Shown here one piece after another: positions 42,200-50,427 of a stretch of DNA of 64,000 nucleotides. Numbering within the stretch: position 1 is the stretch's first letter; each line of letters opens with the position of its first letter. The stretch covers positions 1-64,000 of the forward strand of contig DASXFE010000133.1 in NCBI GenBank assembly GCA_036489765.1, given 5' to 3'. The position numbers were made by a program, and so were the translations under genes. The stretch is from DATARH01 sp036489765. Lineage in GTDB: Bacteria > Pseudomonadota > Alphaproteobacteria > ATCC43930 > CGMCC-115725. The notes beneath the pieces were generated by a model. It worked only from the letters and a program-made list of their open reading frames with translations, was not told where the DNA came from and did not search any database.

Positions 42200-43294
42200 A
42201 TGGGGAACCACAAACACAATCATGCCGGGCCGGGTCTGTCCTTTGTCGGCTGCGAGCTGACGGCGAGCGCCGGGGCTAGCGCGAGTGCCGGCGGCGGCTC
42301 CGGGCACGCCCATGCGCATGCCGAGAAGCGCTGGGAGGTCGTGATCGCCGGCAAGCGGGTCAAGACCGTCGACATCCACGCGCATTGCGTCGTGCCGGAT
42401 GCAGCGAAGATCATCAGTCACCCGCTCGAAGCGCCGGCCCTCTTGTGGTCGGATGTCGGCACCCGCCTCGCGCACATGGACAAATCAGGCGTCGATGTCG
42501 AGGCGCTCAGCATCAACCCGTTCTGGTATCGCGCCGAGCGCGATCAGGCGGAGGCGCTGATCAAACTCAACAACGAGACGCTCGCCGAGTTCTGTGCCGG
42601 CAATCCCGACCGCTTTGTCGGCTTTGCCACGGCGGCGCTGCAATTCCCCGACCTCGCCGCGCAGCAGGTCGAGCACGCGGTCAAGAACATGGGTTTCCGC
42701 GGCGTCGGAGTCGCCGGCTCATGCGCGGGCCAGGACCTCGCCGACCCGAAATTCCACCCGTTCTGGCAGAAATGCGAAGAGCTCGGCGTGCTCGTCTTCA
42801 TGCACCCGCTCGGCACCCGCGAACTGGAGCCGAGCGGTCGCCTCGCCGGCAATGGACTCCTCACCAACACGATCGGCAACCCGCTCGAAACGACGATCGC
42901 GCTGTCGCACCTCATTTTCGAGGGCACGCTCGACCGCTTCCCAGGCCTCAAGATCTGCGCCGCGCACGGCGCCGGGTTCCTCGCCAGCTATGCGCATCGC
43001 TCCGATGCGGTGCTCGAGGTCTTCCCGAACCGGGTGGGCACGCCGCCCAAGCTGAAGCCGACCGAATACCTCCGCAACGGCCAGATCATGGCCGACACGA
43101 TCATGTTCACCGGCGAGGCGGTGAAACACCTGATCAACGAGATGGGGGTCGAGAACGTGTTGATGGGAACCGACTATCCGTTCCCGTGGAACACCGCGCC
43201 GGTCGACCACATCCTGACGATCCCCGACATCACCGACGCCGACAAGATCGCCATCCTCGGCGGGACGGCGGCGAAGCTGTTGGGCATAGCGTAA
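42200..43294 (+). CDS. Amidohydrolase family protein, ACMSD-like, with His-rich N-terminal extension
   Basis: ATG 42200 follows AGGGGAGA. The first 45 residues are a low-complexity tail: MGNHKHNHAGPG, then Ala/Ser/Gly text and HAHAHAEK. The catalytic barrel starts near residue 55 with the metal-binding HxH in TVDIHAHCVVP. It continues with VFMHPLG, CAAHGAGFLASY and the metal Asp in MGTDYPFPW. This is the layout of 2-amino-3-carboxymuconate-6-semialdehyde decarboxylase and gamma-resorcylate-type decarboxylases, zinc enzymes that cleave or decarboxylate aromatic acids. The tail has no hydrophobic export core; it may bind metal. 364 residues. Confidence 0.88.
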   Translation: MGNHKHNHAGPGLSFVGCELTASAGASASAGGGSGHAHAHAEKRWEVVIAGKRVKTVDIHAHCVVPDAAKIISHPLEAPALLWSDVGTRLAHMDKSGVDVEALSINPFWYRAERDQAEALIKLNNETLAEFCAGNPDRFVGFATAALQFPDLAAQQVEHAVKNMGFRGVGVAGSCAGQDLADPKFHPFWQKCEELGVLVFMHPLGTRELEPSGRLAGNGLLTNTIGNPLETTIALSHLIFEGTLDRFPGLKICAAHGAGFLASYAHRSDAVLEVFPNRVGTPPKLKPTEYLRNGQIMADTIMFTGEAVKHLINEMGVENVLMGTDYPFPWNTAPVDHILTIPDITDADKIAILGGTAAKLLGIA

Positions 43295-43391
43295 CCCTCA
43301 CCCCTCACCCTCCCATCGCTTCGCGTCGGGCCCCTTCCTCTCCCGCAGGCGGGCAGGCGGGAGAGGAAGGACCCGAAGGGTGGGTGAGGGT
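43294..43391. repeat. Hairpin repeat, CCCTCACCC / CCTTCCTCTCCCGC family
   Basis: The outer arms CCCTCACCC and GGGTGAGGG and inner arms CCTTCCTCTCCCGC and GCGGGAGAGGAAGG pair between the convergent amidohydrolase and SDR genes. Confidence 0.8.
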
Positions 43392-43398
43392 TCTTTCG

Positions 43399-44181
43399 CT
43401 AAACCACCGGCGACCGGCCGCCGTCGACGTTGATGGCGCAGCCGGTGACGTAGCCGGCGGCGTCGGAGGCGAGGAAGGTCGCGACGTTGGCAAATTCCTC
43501 GGCCTTGCCCATGCGGCCCATCGGGACCGCTTTGCCGGCATCGGCGACGTATTGCTCGAAGCTGACATTGGGCCGTTCGCGGTCGAACCGGCGCTTGATC
43601 TGGTCGCTGACGATCACGCCGACATGCAGCGAGTTGACCAGCACGTTGTGCGGCGCGCCTTCCATCGACATCGCCTTGGTCAATGCCATCTGCGCGGCGC
43701 GGCTCACCGAGGTCGGGGCGCTGTCGGCGCCGGGGGCCTTCGCGCCGATATTGAGGACGCTGATGATGCGGCCCCATTTCCGCGACTTCATCTGCGGCAT
43801 CAGGATGCGGCAGAAGCGGACCTGCGCGAACAGCTTGAGGTCGAGGTCGGCCTGCCACTGCTCGTCGGTGATCGTCTCCGACGGGCCCCGGGTTGACTGT
43901 CCGGCGTTGTTGACAAAGATGTCGACCTTGCCGAATTCCTTGTTGCACTGGTCGATGGCGGCTTCGATCGGCGCCTTCTTCGACACGTCGCACGAGATCG
44001 CCAGTACCTTGCCCTTGGCTTCTTTCTGAATGAGGGCTTTGGCGTCGTTGAGCGCGCCCTGGTCGCGCGCGAGGATCGCGACATCGGCGCCGGATCGGGC
44101 GAATTCCTGGGCGATCGCAAGGCCGAGCCCCTTGCTGCCGCCGGTAACGATCGCGCTGCGGCCTGCGAGACTGACTTCCAT
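43399..44181 (-). CDS. SDR-family protein lacking the YxxxK catalytic pair
   Basis: The 260-residue protein has an intact NAD(P) motif TGGSKGLGLA, ARDQ after strand 2, NNAGQSTRG and the C-terminal GCAINVDGGRSPVV of classical SDRs. At the active site, where YSASKAA is usual, it reads TSVSRAA: Tyr becomes Thr and Lys becomes Arg. The preceding Ser position (ISVLNIGAKAP) also deviates. It may have a different chemistry, bind cofactor only, or be inactive. A start site AACAGGAGGAAACCC precedes the ATG. It lies alone between two hairpins. Confidence 0.87.
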   Translation of the reverse strand: MEVSLAGRSAIVTGGSKGLGLAIAQEFARSGADVAILARDQGALNDAKALIQKEAKGKVLAISCDVSKKAPIEAAIDQCNKEFGKVDIFVNNAGQSTRGPSETITDEQWQADLDLKLFAQVRFCRILMPQMKSRKWGRIISVLNIGAKAPGADSAPTSVSRAAQMALTKAMSMEGAPHNVLVNSLHVGVIVSDQIKRRFDRERPNVSFEQYVADAGKAVPMGRMGKAEEFANVATFLASDAAGYVTGCAINVDGGRSPVV

Positions 44182-44259
44182 GGGTTTCCTCCTGTTGGGG
44201 TAGGTGCGTTGAACGACAGCGTGGGCGTTGGGGCCGCCCGGCTCAATCCAATATTATCA

Positions 44260-44305
44260 CGAGGTCATTCCGGGGCGGCCGAAGGACGAACCCGGAATGA
44301 CCTCG
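44260..44305. repeat. Hairpin repeat, CGAGGTCATTCCGGG family
   Basis: CGAGGTCATTCCGGG (44260-44274) pairs perfectly over 15 bases with CCCGGAATGACCTCG (44291-44305). The loop is 16 bases. It lies downstream of the aldo/keto reductase and upstream of the SDR start. Confidence 0.85.
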
Positions 44306-44323
44306 GAACGGGGGCGGTTTCGA

Positions 44324-45256
44324 TCACTGTGCCGTCAGCCGGTCGATTTCGTCCATGTCTTCCGCCGAGGGGACGAACTCGGCGGCGCGGACATTGGCGG
44401 CGATCTGGTCGGGCGAGGTCGCGCCGGCGATGACGCTGGAGACGCCGGGGCGCGCGAGGAGCCAGCCGAAGGCGAGTTCCAGCATGGTGCAGCCGCGCCG
44501 CTCGCAGAACTCGCCAAGCGCCTCGACCTTTTCCCAATTGGCATCGGTCAATGTGCGCTCCGACATGCGTGACGGCGTGCTGAGCCGCGTCCCTGCGGGC
44601 ATCGGATGGTTGCGGCGGTATTTGCCGGTGAGGAGCCCGTTGAAAAGCGGCGAGAACGGGATGAGGCCCAACCCGTATTGCGCGACGACCGGGGCCAGCG
44701 CCGCATCGAGTTCGCGCTCCAACAGATTGTAGCGTTCCTGGCAGCAGACATAGCTGGCGAGGTTCAGATGCTTCGAGGTCCATTGCGCCTCGACGACCTG
44801 CCAGGCGAGCAGGGTCGAGCAGCCGATGTAGCGAATCTTGCCCTGATGCACGAGGTCGTCGAGCGCGCGCAGCGTCTCCTCGATCGGCGTCCGCGCATCC
44901 TCGATGTGCTGCTGGTAGAGGTCGATATAGTCGGTGCCGAGCCGGCGCAGGCTGTCCTCGACCGCGCGCATGATATAGCGCCGCGACGCCCCCTCGCCCA
45001 CCGCCATCGGCCGCGCGAATTTCGTTGCCAGCACGATCTCGTGCCGCCGCCCGGCGAGCGCACGGCCGACATATTCCTCCGACGCGCCCTCGACCCCGTA
45101 GGTGTCCGACGTGTCGTAAAAGGTGATGCCGAGGTCGAGCGCCCGGTGTACGGCCGCGCGCGTCGCCGCCTCGTCGCTGCGCCCGCCGAAATTGTTGCAG
45201 CCGAGCCCGACCGCCGAAACGATGAGGCCCGATCGGCCGAGATTGCGGTATTCCAA
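44324..45256 (-). CDS. Aldo/keto reductase
   Basis: I chose TTG 45256, which follows AAGGGGGGA and starts the protein at LEYRNLGRSGL, the typical N-terminus; the ATG at 45370 would add unrelated residues. The 310-residue barrel has Asp/Tyr of the tetrad in FYDTSDTYGVEGASE, Lys in VLATKF, His in YQQHIED, and NADPH-binding text in VIAGATSPDQIAANV. It resembles Gpr/YghZ-type reductases that act on aldehydes such as methylglyoxal. It is divergent from the threonine aldolase gene. Confidence 0.9.
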   Translation of the reverse strand: MEYRNLGRSGLIVSAVGLGCNNFGGRSDEAATRAAVHRALDLGITFYDTSDTYGVEGASEEYVGRALAGRRHEIVLATKFARPMAVGEGASRRYIMRAVEDSLRRLGTDYIDLYQQHIEDARTPIEETLRALDDLVHQGKIRYIGCSTLLAWQVVEAQWTSKHLNLASYVCCQERYNLLERELDAALAPVVAQYGLGLIPFSPLFNGLLTGKYRRNHPMPAGTRLSTPSRMSERTLTDANWEKVEALGEFCERRGCTMLELAFGWLLARPGVSSVIAGATSPDQIAANVRAAEFVPSAEDMDEIDRLTAQ

Positions 45257-45363
45257 GCTGTCCCCCCTTCCGCGCCGTCGCTGGCAAGCGTCGCCGAAAT
45301 TGAGGGATGCAATCAACCCGACTGTGCGAGAGAATCGGGAAAAGCCCTCCGAGAGGAACGGAA

Positions 45364-46407
45364 ATGTCAAACGGCGCCCGGATCGACCTGCGCTCCGACA
45401 CCGTCACCCGCCCGGCGCCCGAGATGCGGGCTGCGATGGCGGCGGCGCCGGTCGGCGACGACCAGTACGGCGAGGACCCGTCGGTCAACCTCCTGCAGGA
45501 GCGGATCGCTGCACTTTTGGGAAAAGAGGTCGCCCTCTTTGTCCCCAGCGGCACGATGTCGAACCAGATCGCGATCAAGCTCCTCGCCCGTCCTGGCGAG
45601 GAAATCGTCGTCGGCACCGAAGCTCACATGATGTGGAACGAGGCCGGCGCCGCCGCGGCCAATTCCGGGGTGCAGTTCGCGGTCGCCGGCACCGGCGGGA
45701 CCTTCACCGCCGACGAGTTCCGCGCCGCGGTCAAGCCGCGCAGCCATATCGTGCTGCCGCCGACCGCAATGGTCGCGATCGAGAACACCCACAATTTCGG
45801 CGGCGGCATCGTCTGGAAGCGGTCCGATGTCGCCGAAATCTGCTCTGCCGCGCGCGAAGCCGGGATCGGCTCCTATCTCGACGGCGCCCGCCTCTTCAAC
45901 GCCGCGGCCGCGAGCGGCCGGAGCCTCGCCGAGATCGCGGCGCCCTTCGATCTCGCTTCGGTCGCTCTCTCGAAAGGCCTCGGCTGCCCGGTCGGCAGCT
46001 TGATCGCCGGCTCGAAGGCGGCAATGAAGGACGCCGTCACCGCAAGACGCCGCTTTGGCGGCGCGATGCGCCAGTCGGGCATCCTCGCCGCCGCCGGGCT
46101 CTACGCGCTCGACCGCAATGTCGACCGCCTCGCCACCGACCACGCAAATGCGCGCACGATCGGCGAGACCATTGCCGAAATTCCCGGCGTGATCCTCGAC
46201 CTCGCCACGGTCCAGACCAACATCGTGATCTTCCGCCTCGCGCCCGAGATGCCCGACGCCCCGACAATCGTCGCCGCCGCAGCGGCAAAGGGCGTGCTGA
46301 TCTCCGCCCTCGCCCCTCGCACGGTGCGTGCCGTCACCCACCTCGACGTCAGCCGCGACGACTGCCGGCAGGCGGCGCAGATGCTGGCGGAGATGTTGCG
46401 CCGGTAA
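45364..46407 (+). CDS. Threonine aldolase family, PLP-dependent (low-specificity)
   Basis: ATG 45364 follows GAGAGGAAC. The 347-residue protein carries IDLRSDTVTRPAPEMRAAM, GDDQYGEDPSVNLLQERIA, FVPSGTMSNQIAI and the PLP-lysine segment VALSKGLGCPVGSL (near 202-215). These are the landmarks of low-specificity L-threonine aldolase (LtaE) and relatives. The expected His of HMMWNEAG is present, and the ENTHNFGGG block replaces the usual ENTHN-GG. It cleaves beta-hydroxy amino acids to glycine and aldehyde; the aldo/keto reductase next door could reduce such aldehydes (inference). Confidence 0.9.
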   Translation: MSNGARIDLRSDTVTRPAPEMRAAMAAAPVGDDQYGEDPSVNLLQERIAALLGKEVALFVPSGTMSNQIAIKLLARPGEEIVVGTEAHMMWNEAGAAAANSGVQFAVAGTGGTFTADEFRAAVKPRSHIVLPPTAMVAIENTHNFGGGIVWKRSDVAEICSAAREAGIGSYLDGARLFNAAAASGRSLAEIAAPFDLASVALSKGLGCPVGSLIAGSKAAMKDAVTARRRFGGAMRQSGILAAAGLYALDRNVDRLATDHANARTIGETIAEIPGVILDLATVQTNIVIFRLAPEMPDAPTIVAAAAAKGVLISALAPRTVRAVTHLDVSRDDCRQAAQMLAEMLRR

Positions 46408-46418
46408 CTGCCGGCGCC

Positions 46419-47081
46419 CTACCCGTTCGGGATCGCCTTCACCAGCCCGGCGTACGGCTTCGTCCCTTTTGCGCTGGTCAGCACCACGTCGGGCCGCGCG
46501 CGCATCGGGCGGTGGGCCCGGGTCATGATCGCGTGCGGGCGTTGGGGCGTCGGCTGCGCGGTCGGCAGGCCGATCGTCGCCCCGCTGCCGCCCACCGGTG
46601 CGCAATTGCCGGATGTGTGGCGCACGACCTGCGGCGGGCCATTGCCGGTCGCGGTGACCTGGACGCTCTGCTCGCACATCCCGCCCGGCGACGCCGTCGA
46701 CACAAAGGTATAGCTCTGGCTGCCGGCCGGCATGCTGGCGAGGTTGGCCTGCGTAAGGAGATTGGGGTTGTTCGCGAGCGCGGCGGTCTGGCGAAACAAC
46801 GCGGTGGCCTGGCGATCCATCTCGGCCGAGATGCGGTCCATCCGGGCGAAAAGGGAATCGGGGCCAAACAGAGTCGGCGTCGCCGCCAAAGCCGCCGGTC
46901 CGGTCGACACCGAGACTTGCGGCGGGGTGTTGCCGGTATACTCGATCTGCTCGATCCCGCCGCCAGGCAGGCGGACGGTCATGGTATGAATCTGGGCGCT
47001 CTGCGCGTGAGCCCAGCCGGAGAAACCGGCGAGGGCCACCGCGGCGATCCCGGCAAGCAGGGAAACACGAAGAGTTCGCAT
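46419..47081 (-). CDS. Hypothetical secreted/periplasmic protein
   Basis: ATG 47081, with a purine-rich GCGGAGCGG site, gives a signal peptide (MRTLRVSLLAGIAAVALAGF, cleavage after AHA). The 220-residue product has a mature region with LPGGGIEQIEYTG, a central helix (RMDRISAEMDRQATALFRQTAAL), a SYTFVSTASPGGMCEQSV stretch and a basic Pro-rich tail. Two Cys (MCEQS, GNCAPVG) could form a disulfide. I recognise no family. It is convergent with the threonine aldolase. Confidence 0.65.
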   Translation of the reverse strand: MRTLRVSLLAGIAAVALAGFSGWAHAQSAQIHTMTVRLPGGGIEQIEYTGNTPPQVSVSTGPAALAATPTLFGPDSLFARMDRISAEMDRQATALFRQTAALANNPNLLTQANLASMPAGSQSYTFVSTASPGGMCEQSVQVTATGNGPPQVVRHTSGNCAPVGGSGATIGLPTAQPTPQRPHAIMTRAHRPMRARPDVVLTSAKGTKPYAGLVKAIPNG

Positions 47082-47208
47082 CGTCCGCTCCGCTGACGGT
47101 ATGGCCAGACCGCCGCTATACGCCTCGAATTTTTGCTCCACCATATCGCGCAAAGTCGCATCCCGTTGATTTCACTAAGGATGGAGTTGCGAAACCGCCG
47201 CGCTCCTT

Positions 47209-48879
47209 TTACGGCGTCCGCAGCCAATCCGGCTCGAAGGTGGGGCGGCCGCAGTGGTGGCCTTGCAGGAAATCGACGCCTTCCTCGCGCAGGATCGTAG
47301 CGTCGGCGGCGGTTTCGACGCATTCGGCCACGGTGCAGAAGCCGAACCCGGCAGCGAGCCTGATCAGGTGCCGCAGGAAGATGCGGTTCTCCGGGCTCTC
47401 CGCCAGGTTGCGGATAAACCCGCCGTCGATCTTGACCGTATCGACCGGCAGGTTGTGAAGGTGCCGGAGCGACGTGTGACCCGCCCCAAAATCGTCGAGC
47501 GCGACGCGGCAGCCGGCCTGGCGCAGCGCCGAGACAAAGCGCGCCGACTCCTCGATATCGTAGAGCGCCGCGGTCTCGGTGATCTCGATGACGGTGCGGC
47601 GGGCAAGGTCCGGTTGCTGCCGCAGACGCGCGGTCAGTGCCCGGAGCCAAGGCCGATCCGCCGCGGTCAGGCCGGAAATGTTAAAACCGAGCGCGACGGC
47701 CGGATGCGCCGCGAGTTCACCGATCGCGCGGTCGAGGACGTGACGGTCGACGAGGCGGATCAGCCCCATCCGCTCGATCGCGGGCACGAATGTGCCGGCG
47801 CCCGTCGTCTTCCCGTCTCCATCGCGCAGGTGCAGCAGGCACTCGTAATAGTCGACCGCGCCGGTTTCGGCCGAGACCACCGGCTGATAGGCAAAGACCA
47901 GGCGGTTTTCGCGCGCGGCCTCTCGCACCGTATCGGCGATCGCCTCGAGCCGGCGCCAGTCGCGCTCGGCGATGTGGGCGGCATAATGGACGTGGCCGTC
48001 ACAGCCGCCCTCGCGGGCCTCGCCGAGCGCGGCTTCCGCCCGGGTGATCACGTCGTAAGAGGTGGTGCCCTGATCCGGAAACAGCGTGCTGCCGATCGAG
48101 ACCTTGGCAGCGATCTGCCCCCGCGCGGTCGAGACCGGGCAGGCATCGACCCGCGCCAGGATCTTGCCGGCGGTCGCGCCGACATGCTCGGCCGGGCAAT
48201 GCCGCAGGATCACGCCGAACCGGTCGGGGCCGAGCCGGCCGACCTCGTCATTGACGCGGAGGCAGGAATCGAGCCGGCGGCCGATTTCGATCATCACCGT
48301 GTCGGTCGCCTCGGCGCCGTAGCGATCGGCGATCGCCGCCAGCCCGTCGATCCCAACGACAAGGAACGCCGCCGCGCGCGCGCCGCGCTGAGTGTCGGCG
48401 ATGATGCGGTCGACCGCTTCACGCAGCCGGCTCGTGTTGAAGTGTCCGCTCACCTCGTCATAGCTGGCGCGGCGCTCGATCTTGCGGTCGAGTGCGCGGC
48501 GGTCGTCGACGGCGCGGATGACGCCGAACATCCGCCGCACCCGCCCCGAGGGGTCGCGTTCGGCACGGCCACGCTCGTGCAGCCAGGTGAACCCGCCCCC
48601 TTGCGTCCGAAGCCGGTACTCGCAATCGAACGGACCAGTGCCGTCGAGATGCTGGGCAAGGCTGTCCTGGCGCCCGCCGAGATCGTCGGGATGGATGCGC
48701 CCGGCGAGCGCGCGGCCGCTGCCGAGAGCGGCGCCCAACGTCTCTCCCGCCGCCTCCAGCCGACCCGACCAGTCGATCCGGTCGTCGTCGAGGTCCCAGA
48801 CATAGGCGGCGTCTCCCGCCGCCTCCAAAGCTTCCGTCACCGAATTCGCCGGCAATGCCTCCCGCGCCAAACCCCGCAT
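47209..48879 (-). CDS. PAS-GGDEF-EAL protein with degenerate GGDEF domain
   Basis: The 556-residue cytoplasmic protein has an N-terminal PAS fold (about 15-125: AAYVWDLDDDRIDW, CEYRLRTQGGGFTWLHERG), a GGDEF-like domain whose active site reads GPDRF (217-221), and an EAL domain. The EAL signature is ECL (346-348), but the metal- and substrate-binding residues Asn400, Glu432, Asp462-Asp463, Lys483, Glu519 and Gln539 are in place. It is therefore probably a cyclic-di-GMP phosphodiesterase regulated by its PAS and inactive GGDEF domains. It is monocistronic. Confidence 0.9.
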   Translation of the reverse strand: MRGLAREALPANSVTEALEAAGDAAYVWDLDDDRIDWSGRLEAAGETLGAALGSGRALAGRIHPDDLGGRQDSLAQHLDGTGPFDCEYRLRTQGGGFTWLHERGRAERDPSGRVRRMFGVIRAVDDRRALDRKIERRASYDEVSGHFNTSRLREAVDRIIADTQRGARAAAFLVVGIDGLAAIADRYGAEATDTVMIEIGRRLDSCLRVNDEVGRLGPDRFGVILRHCPAEHVGATAGKILARVDACPVSTARGQIAAKVSIGSTLFPDQGTTSYDVITRAEAALGEAREGGCDGHVHYAAHIAERDWRRLEAIADTVREAARENRLVFAYQPVVSAETGAVDYYECLLHLRDGDGKTTGAGTFVPAIERMGLIRLVDRHVLDRAIGELAAHPAVALGFNISGLTAADRPWLRALTARLRQQPDLARRTVIEITETAALYDIEESARFVSALRQAGCRVALDDFGAGHTSLRHLHNLPVDTVKIDGGFIRNLAESPENRIFLRHLIRLAAGFGFCTVAECVETAADATILREEGVDFLQGHHCGRPTFEPDWLRTP

Positions 48880-48978
48880 CTGCCTACCGATCCCGTTTCT
48901 CGATCTCCGACGGAAATCATTACCGCAGGAGCCGTTGCGCTTCGGTTAAGCGGGGCGGTTTACGAAAGGTGAAAGAGG

Positions 48979-49782
48979 TCAGGAGTTAGGCGTGTGCGCC
49001 GTCAGGAACGGGAGGACAGCCTGGTTGAACTCGCGAGCGCGGACCTGGGTAAAGGAGTGGCCGCCGTTGGGGAACAGCTTGACCTCGGCGCCCGGGATGC
49101 GCCTCGCCAGCTCCTCGGAAAAATAGGCCGGGGTGATCAGATCGTCCTCGGCGCCGATGACGAGCGTCGGCGTCTTGATCTTGTTGAGCTGCTCGGTGCG
49201 GTCGAAGGCGAGGATCGCGTCGATCCGGCTCGCCGCAATCTCGGTCGGCGGGAACACCGCCAGCGTCTGCGCCTCGGCCTGACGCAGCTTTTCGTTGTTC
49301 TTCGCGACATAGGCGCCGGGATAGAGGAACAGCGAGTTCGCCGCGACATAAGCGCTGGGGCCGAGCCGCAGCAGAATGTCCTTCCGCAACCCGTAGAGGC
49401 GACGGAAATAGGCGTCGGGCTTGGTCCACGACGCCGACAGCACGATGCTGGCGACCCGGTTCGGGTGGTCGAGGGCGAGGGTCTGCGCGATCGCACCGCC
49501 GGTCGAGTGGCCGACGATATGCGCGCGCTTGATCTCCAGCGCGTCCATCAACCCAATCACGTCGCCGGCCATGCGGTCGACCGTATAGCCGCTGCGGGTC
49601 AGGTCGCTTTGCCCGATGCCGCGATGGTCGTGGGTGACGACGTCGAACTTCCGGGCAAAGGTGGCGGTCTGATCCTTCCAAAAGGACGCAACTCCGCTCA
49701 ACCCGGAGATGAACATGACCGGGAAACCGTCGCCATGTCGCTCGTAGTAGATCGAGCCCTCGCCGACCTGAATGCGCGCCAT
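48979..49782 (-). CDS. Alpha/beta-fold hydrolase
   Basis: ATG 49782 starts the protein as MARIQVGEGSIYYERHGDG, the normal N-terminus for 3-oxoadipate enol-lactonase and RutD-like hydrolases. The 267 residues carry oxyanion text FISGLSGVASFW, HDHRGIGQSD, nucleophile elbow VGHSTGGAI, the acid in IGAEDDLITP and His in NGGHSFTQV. No pca or rut operon is adjacent, so the substrate is open. It is divergent from the XRE regulator gene. Confidence 0.88.
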   Translation of the reverse strand: MARIQVGEGSIYYERHGDGFPVMFISGLSGVASFWKDQTATFARKFDVVTHDHRGIGQSDLTRSGYTVDRMAGDVIGLMDALEIKRAHIVGHSTGGAIAQTLALDHPNRVASIVLSASWTKPDAYFRRLYGLRKDILLRLGPSAYVAANSLFLYPGAYVAKNNEKLRQAEAQTLAVFPPTEIAASRIDAILAFDRTEQLNKIKTPTLVIGAEDDLITPAYFSEELARRIPGAEVKLFPNGGHSFTQVRAREFNQAVLPFLTAHTPNS

Positions 49783-49983
49783 CGATTTCCCGAATGAATG
49801 GACATGCGTCGGTATCATCGCGACCGGGAGCGTGTCAAACGGGAAGAGATCGCGCGCGGAGAAACCCGCTATGCGTTAGCGAAAGCACCCTCATCCTGCC
49901 TCAAATTTGACACAGGGCGCGACTTCAATCGGCCGCACACCAAGGGGTTGCGAGGGGTTGCGACCCCAGCGGAGGGGAATGAC

Positions 49984-50427
49984 ATGAAGGCCGGGGATTC
50001 ACTACAGACCGCCAATTCGCTGCGCCATCAACCCGTCGACGGCGCGCCGCGCGGTCCGGGTTCGCGGCGTTCAAGCAGCCGCACGCAAGAGATCGACCGG
50101 CATGTCGGCGCGCGCGTCCGCGAGCGTCGGATCATGATGGGTCTGACCCAGCAACAGCTCGCCGATCTGCTCGGCGTTACCTATCAGCAAGCGCACAAAT
50201 ACGAGCGCGGCATCAACCGCGTCTCAGCCGGGCGGCTCTACGAGGTGTCGCAGGTGCTGAGCGTTCCGGTCAGCTTCTTCTTCGACGGGCTCCAGGACGA
50301 AGACACCCGCCCGGTCAGCGCGCGCGAACGCATGTGCCTCGAGCTCGCCCGCAATTTCAGCCACATCCCGAACGAACGGCACCAAGAAGCGCTGAGCCAG
50401 CTCGCGCGGGTGCTGGCGGCCGAGTAG
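49984..50427 (+). CDS. XRE-family transcriptional regulator (copy A)
   Basis: I chose ATG 49984 because GGAGGGG precedes it at a good distance. The 147-residue protein has an unstructured Arg/Ser-rich first 40 residues, then a Cro/CI helix-turn-helix: VGARVRERRIMMGLTQQQLA, DLLGVTYQQAHKYERGINRV, SAGRLYEVSQVL, followed by SVPVSFFFDGL and a helical tail. This is a common alphaproteobacterial regulator type. It is a paralog of the protein at 53858. Its stop codon directly abuts the stop of the convergent lipid-kinase gene. Confidence 0.88.
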   Translation: MKAGDSLQTANSLRHQPVDGAPRGPGSRRSSSRTQEIDRHVGARVRERRIMMGLTQQQLADLLGVTYQQAHKYERGINRVSAGRLYEVSQVLSVPVSFFFDGLQDEDTRPVSARERMCLELARNFSHIPNERHQEALSQLARVLAAE

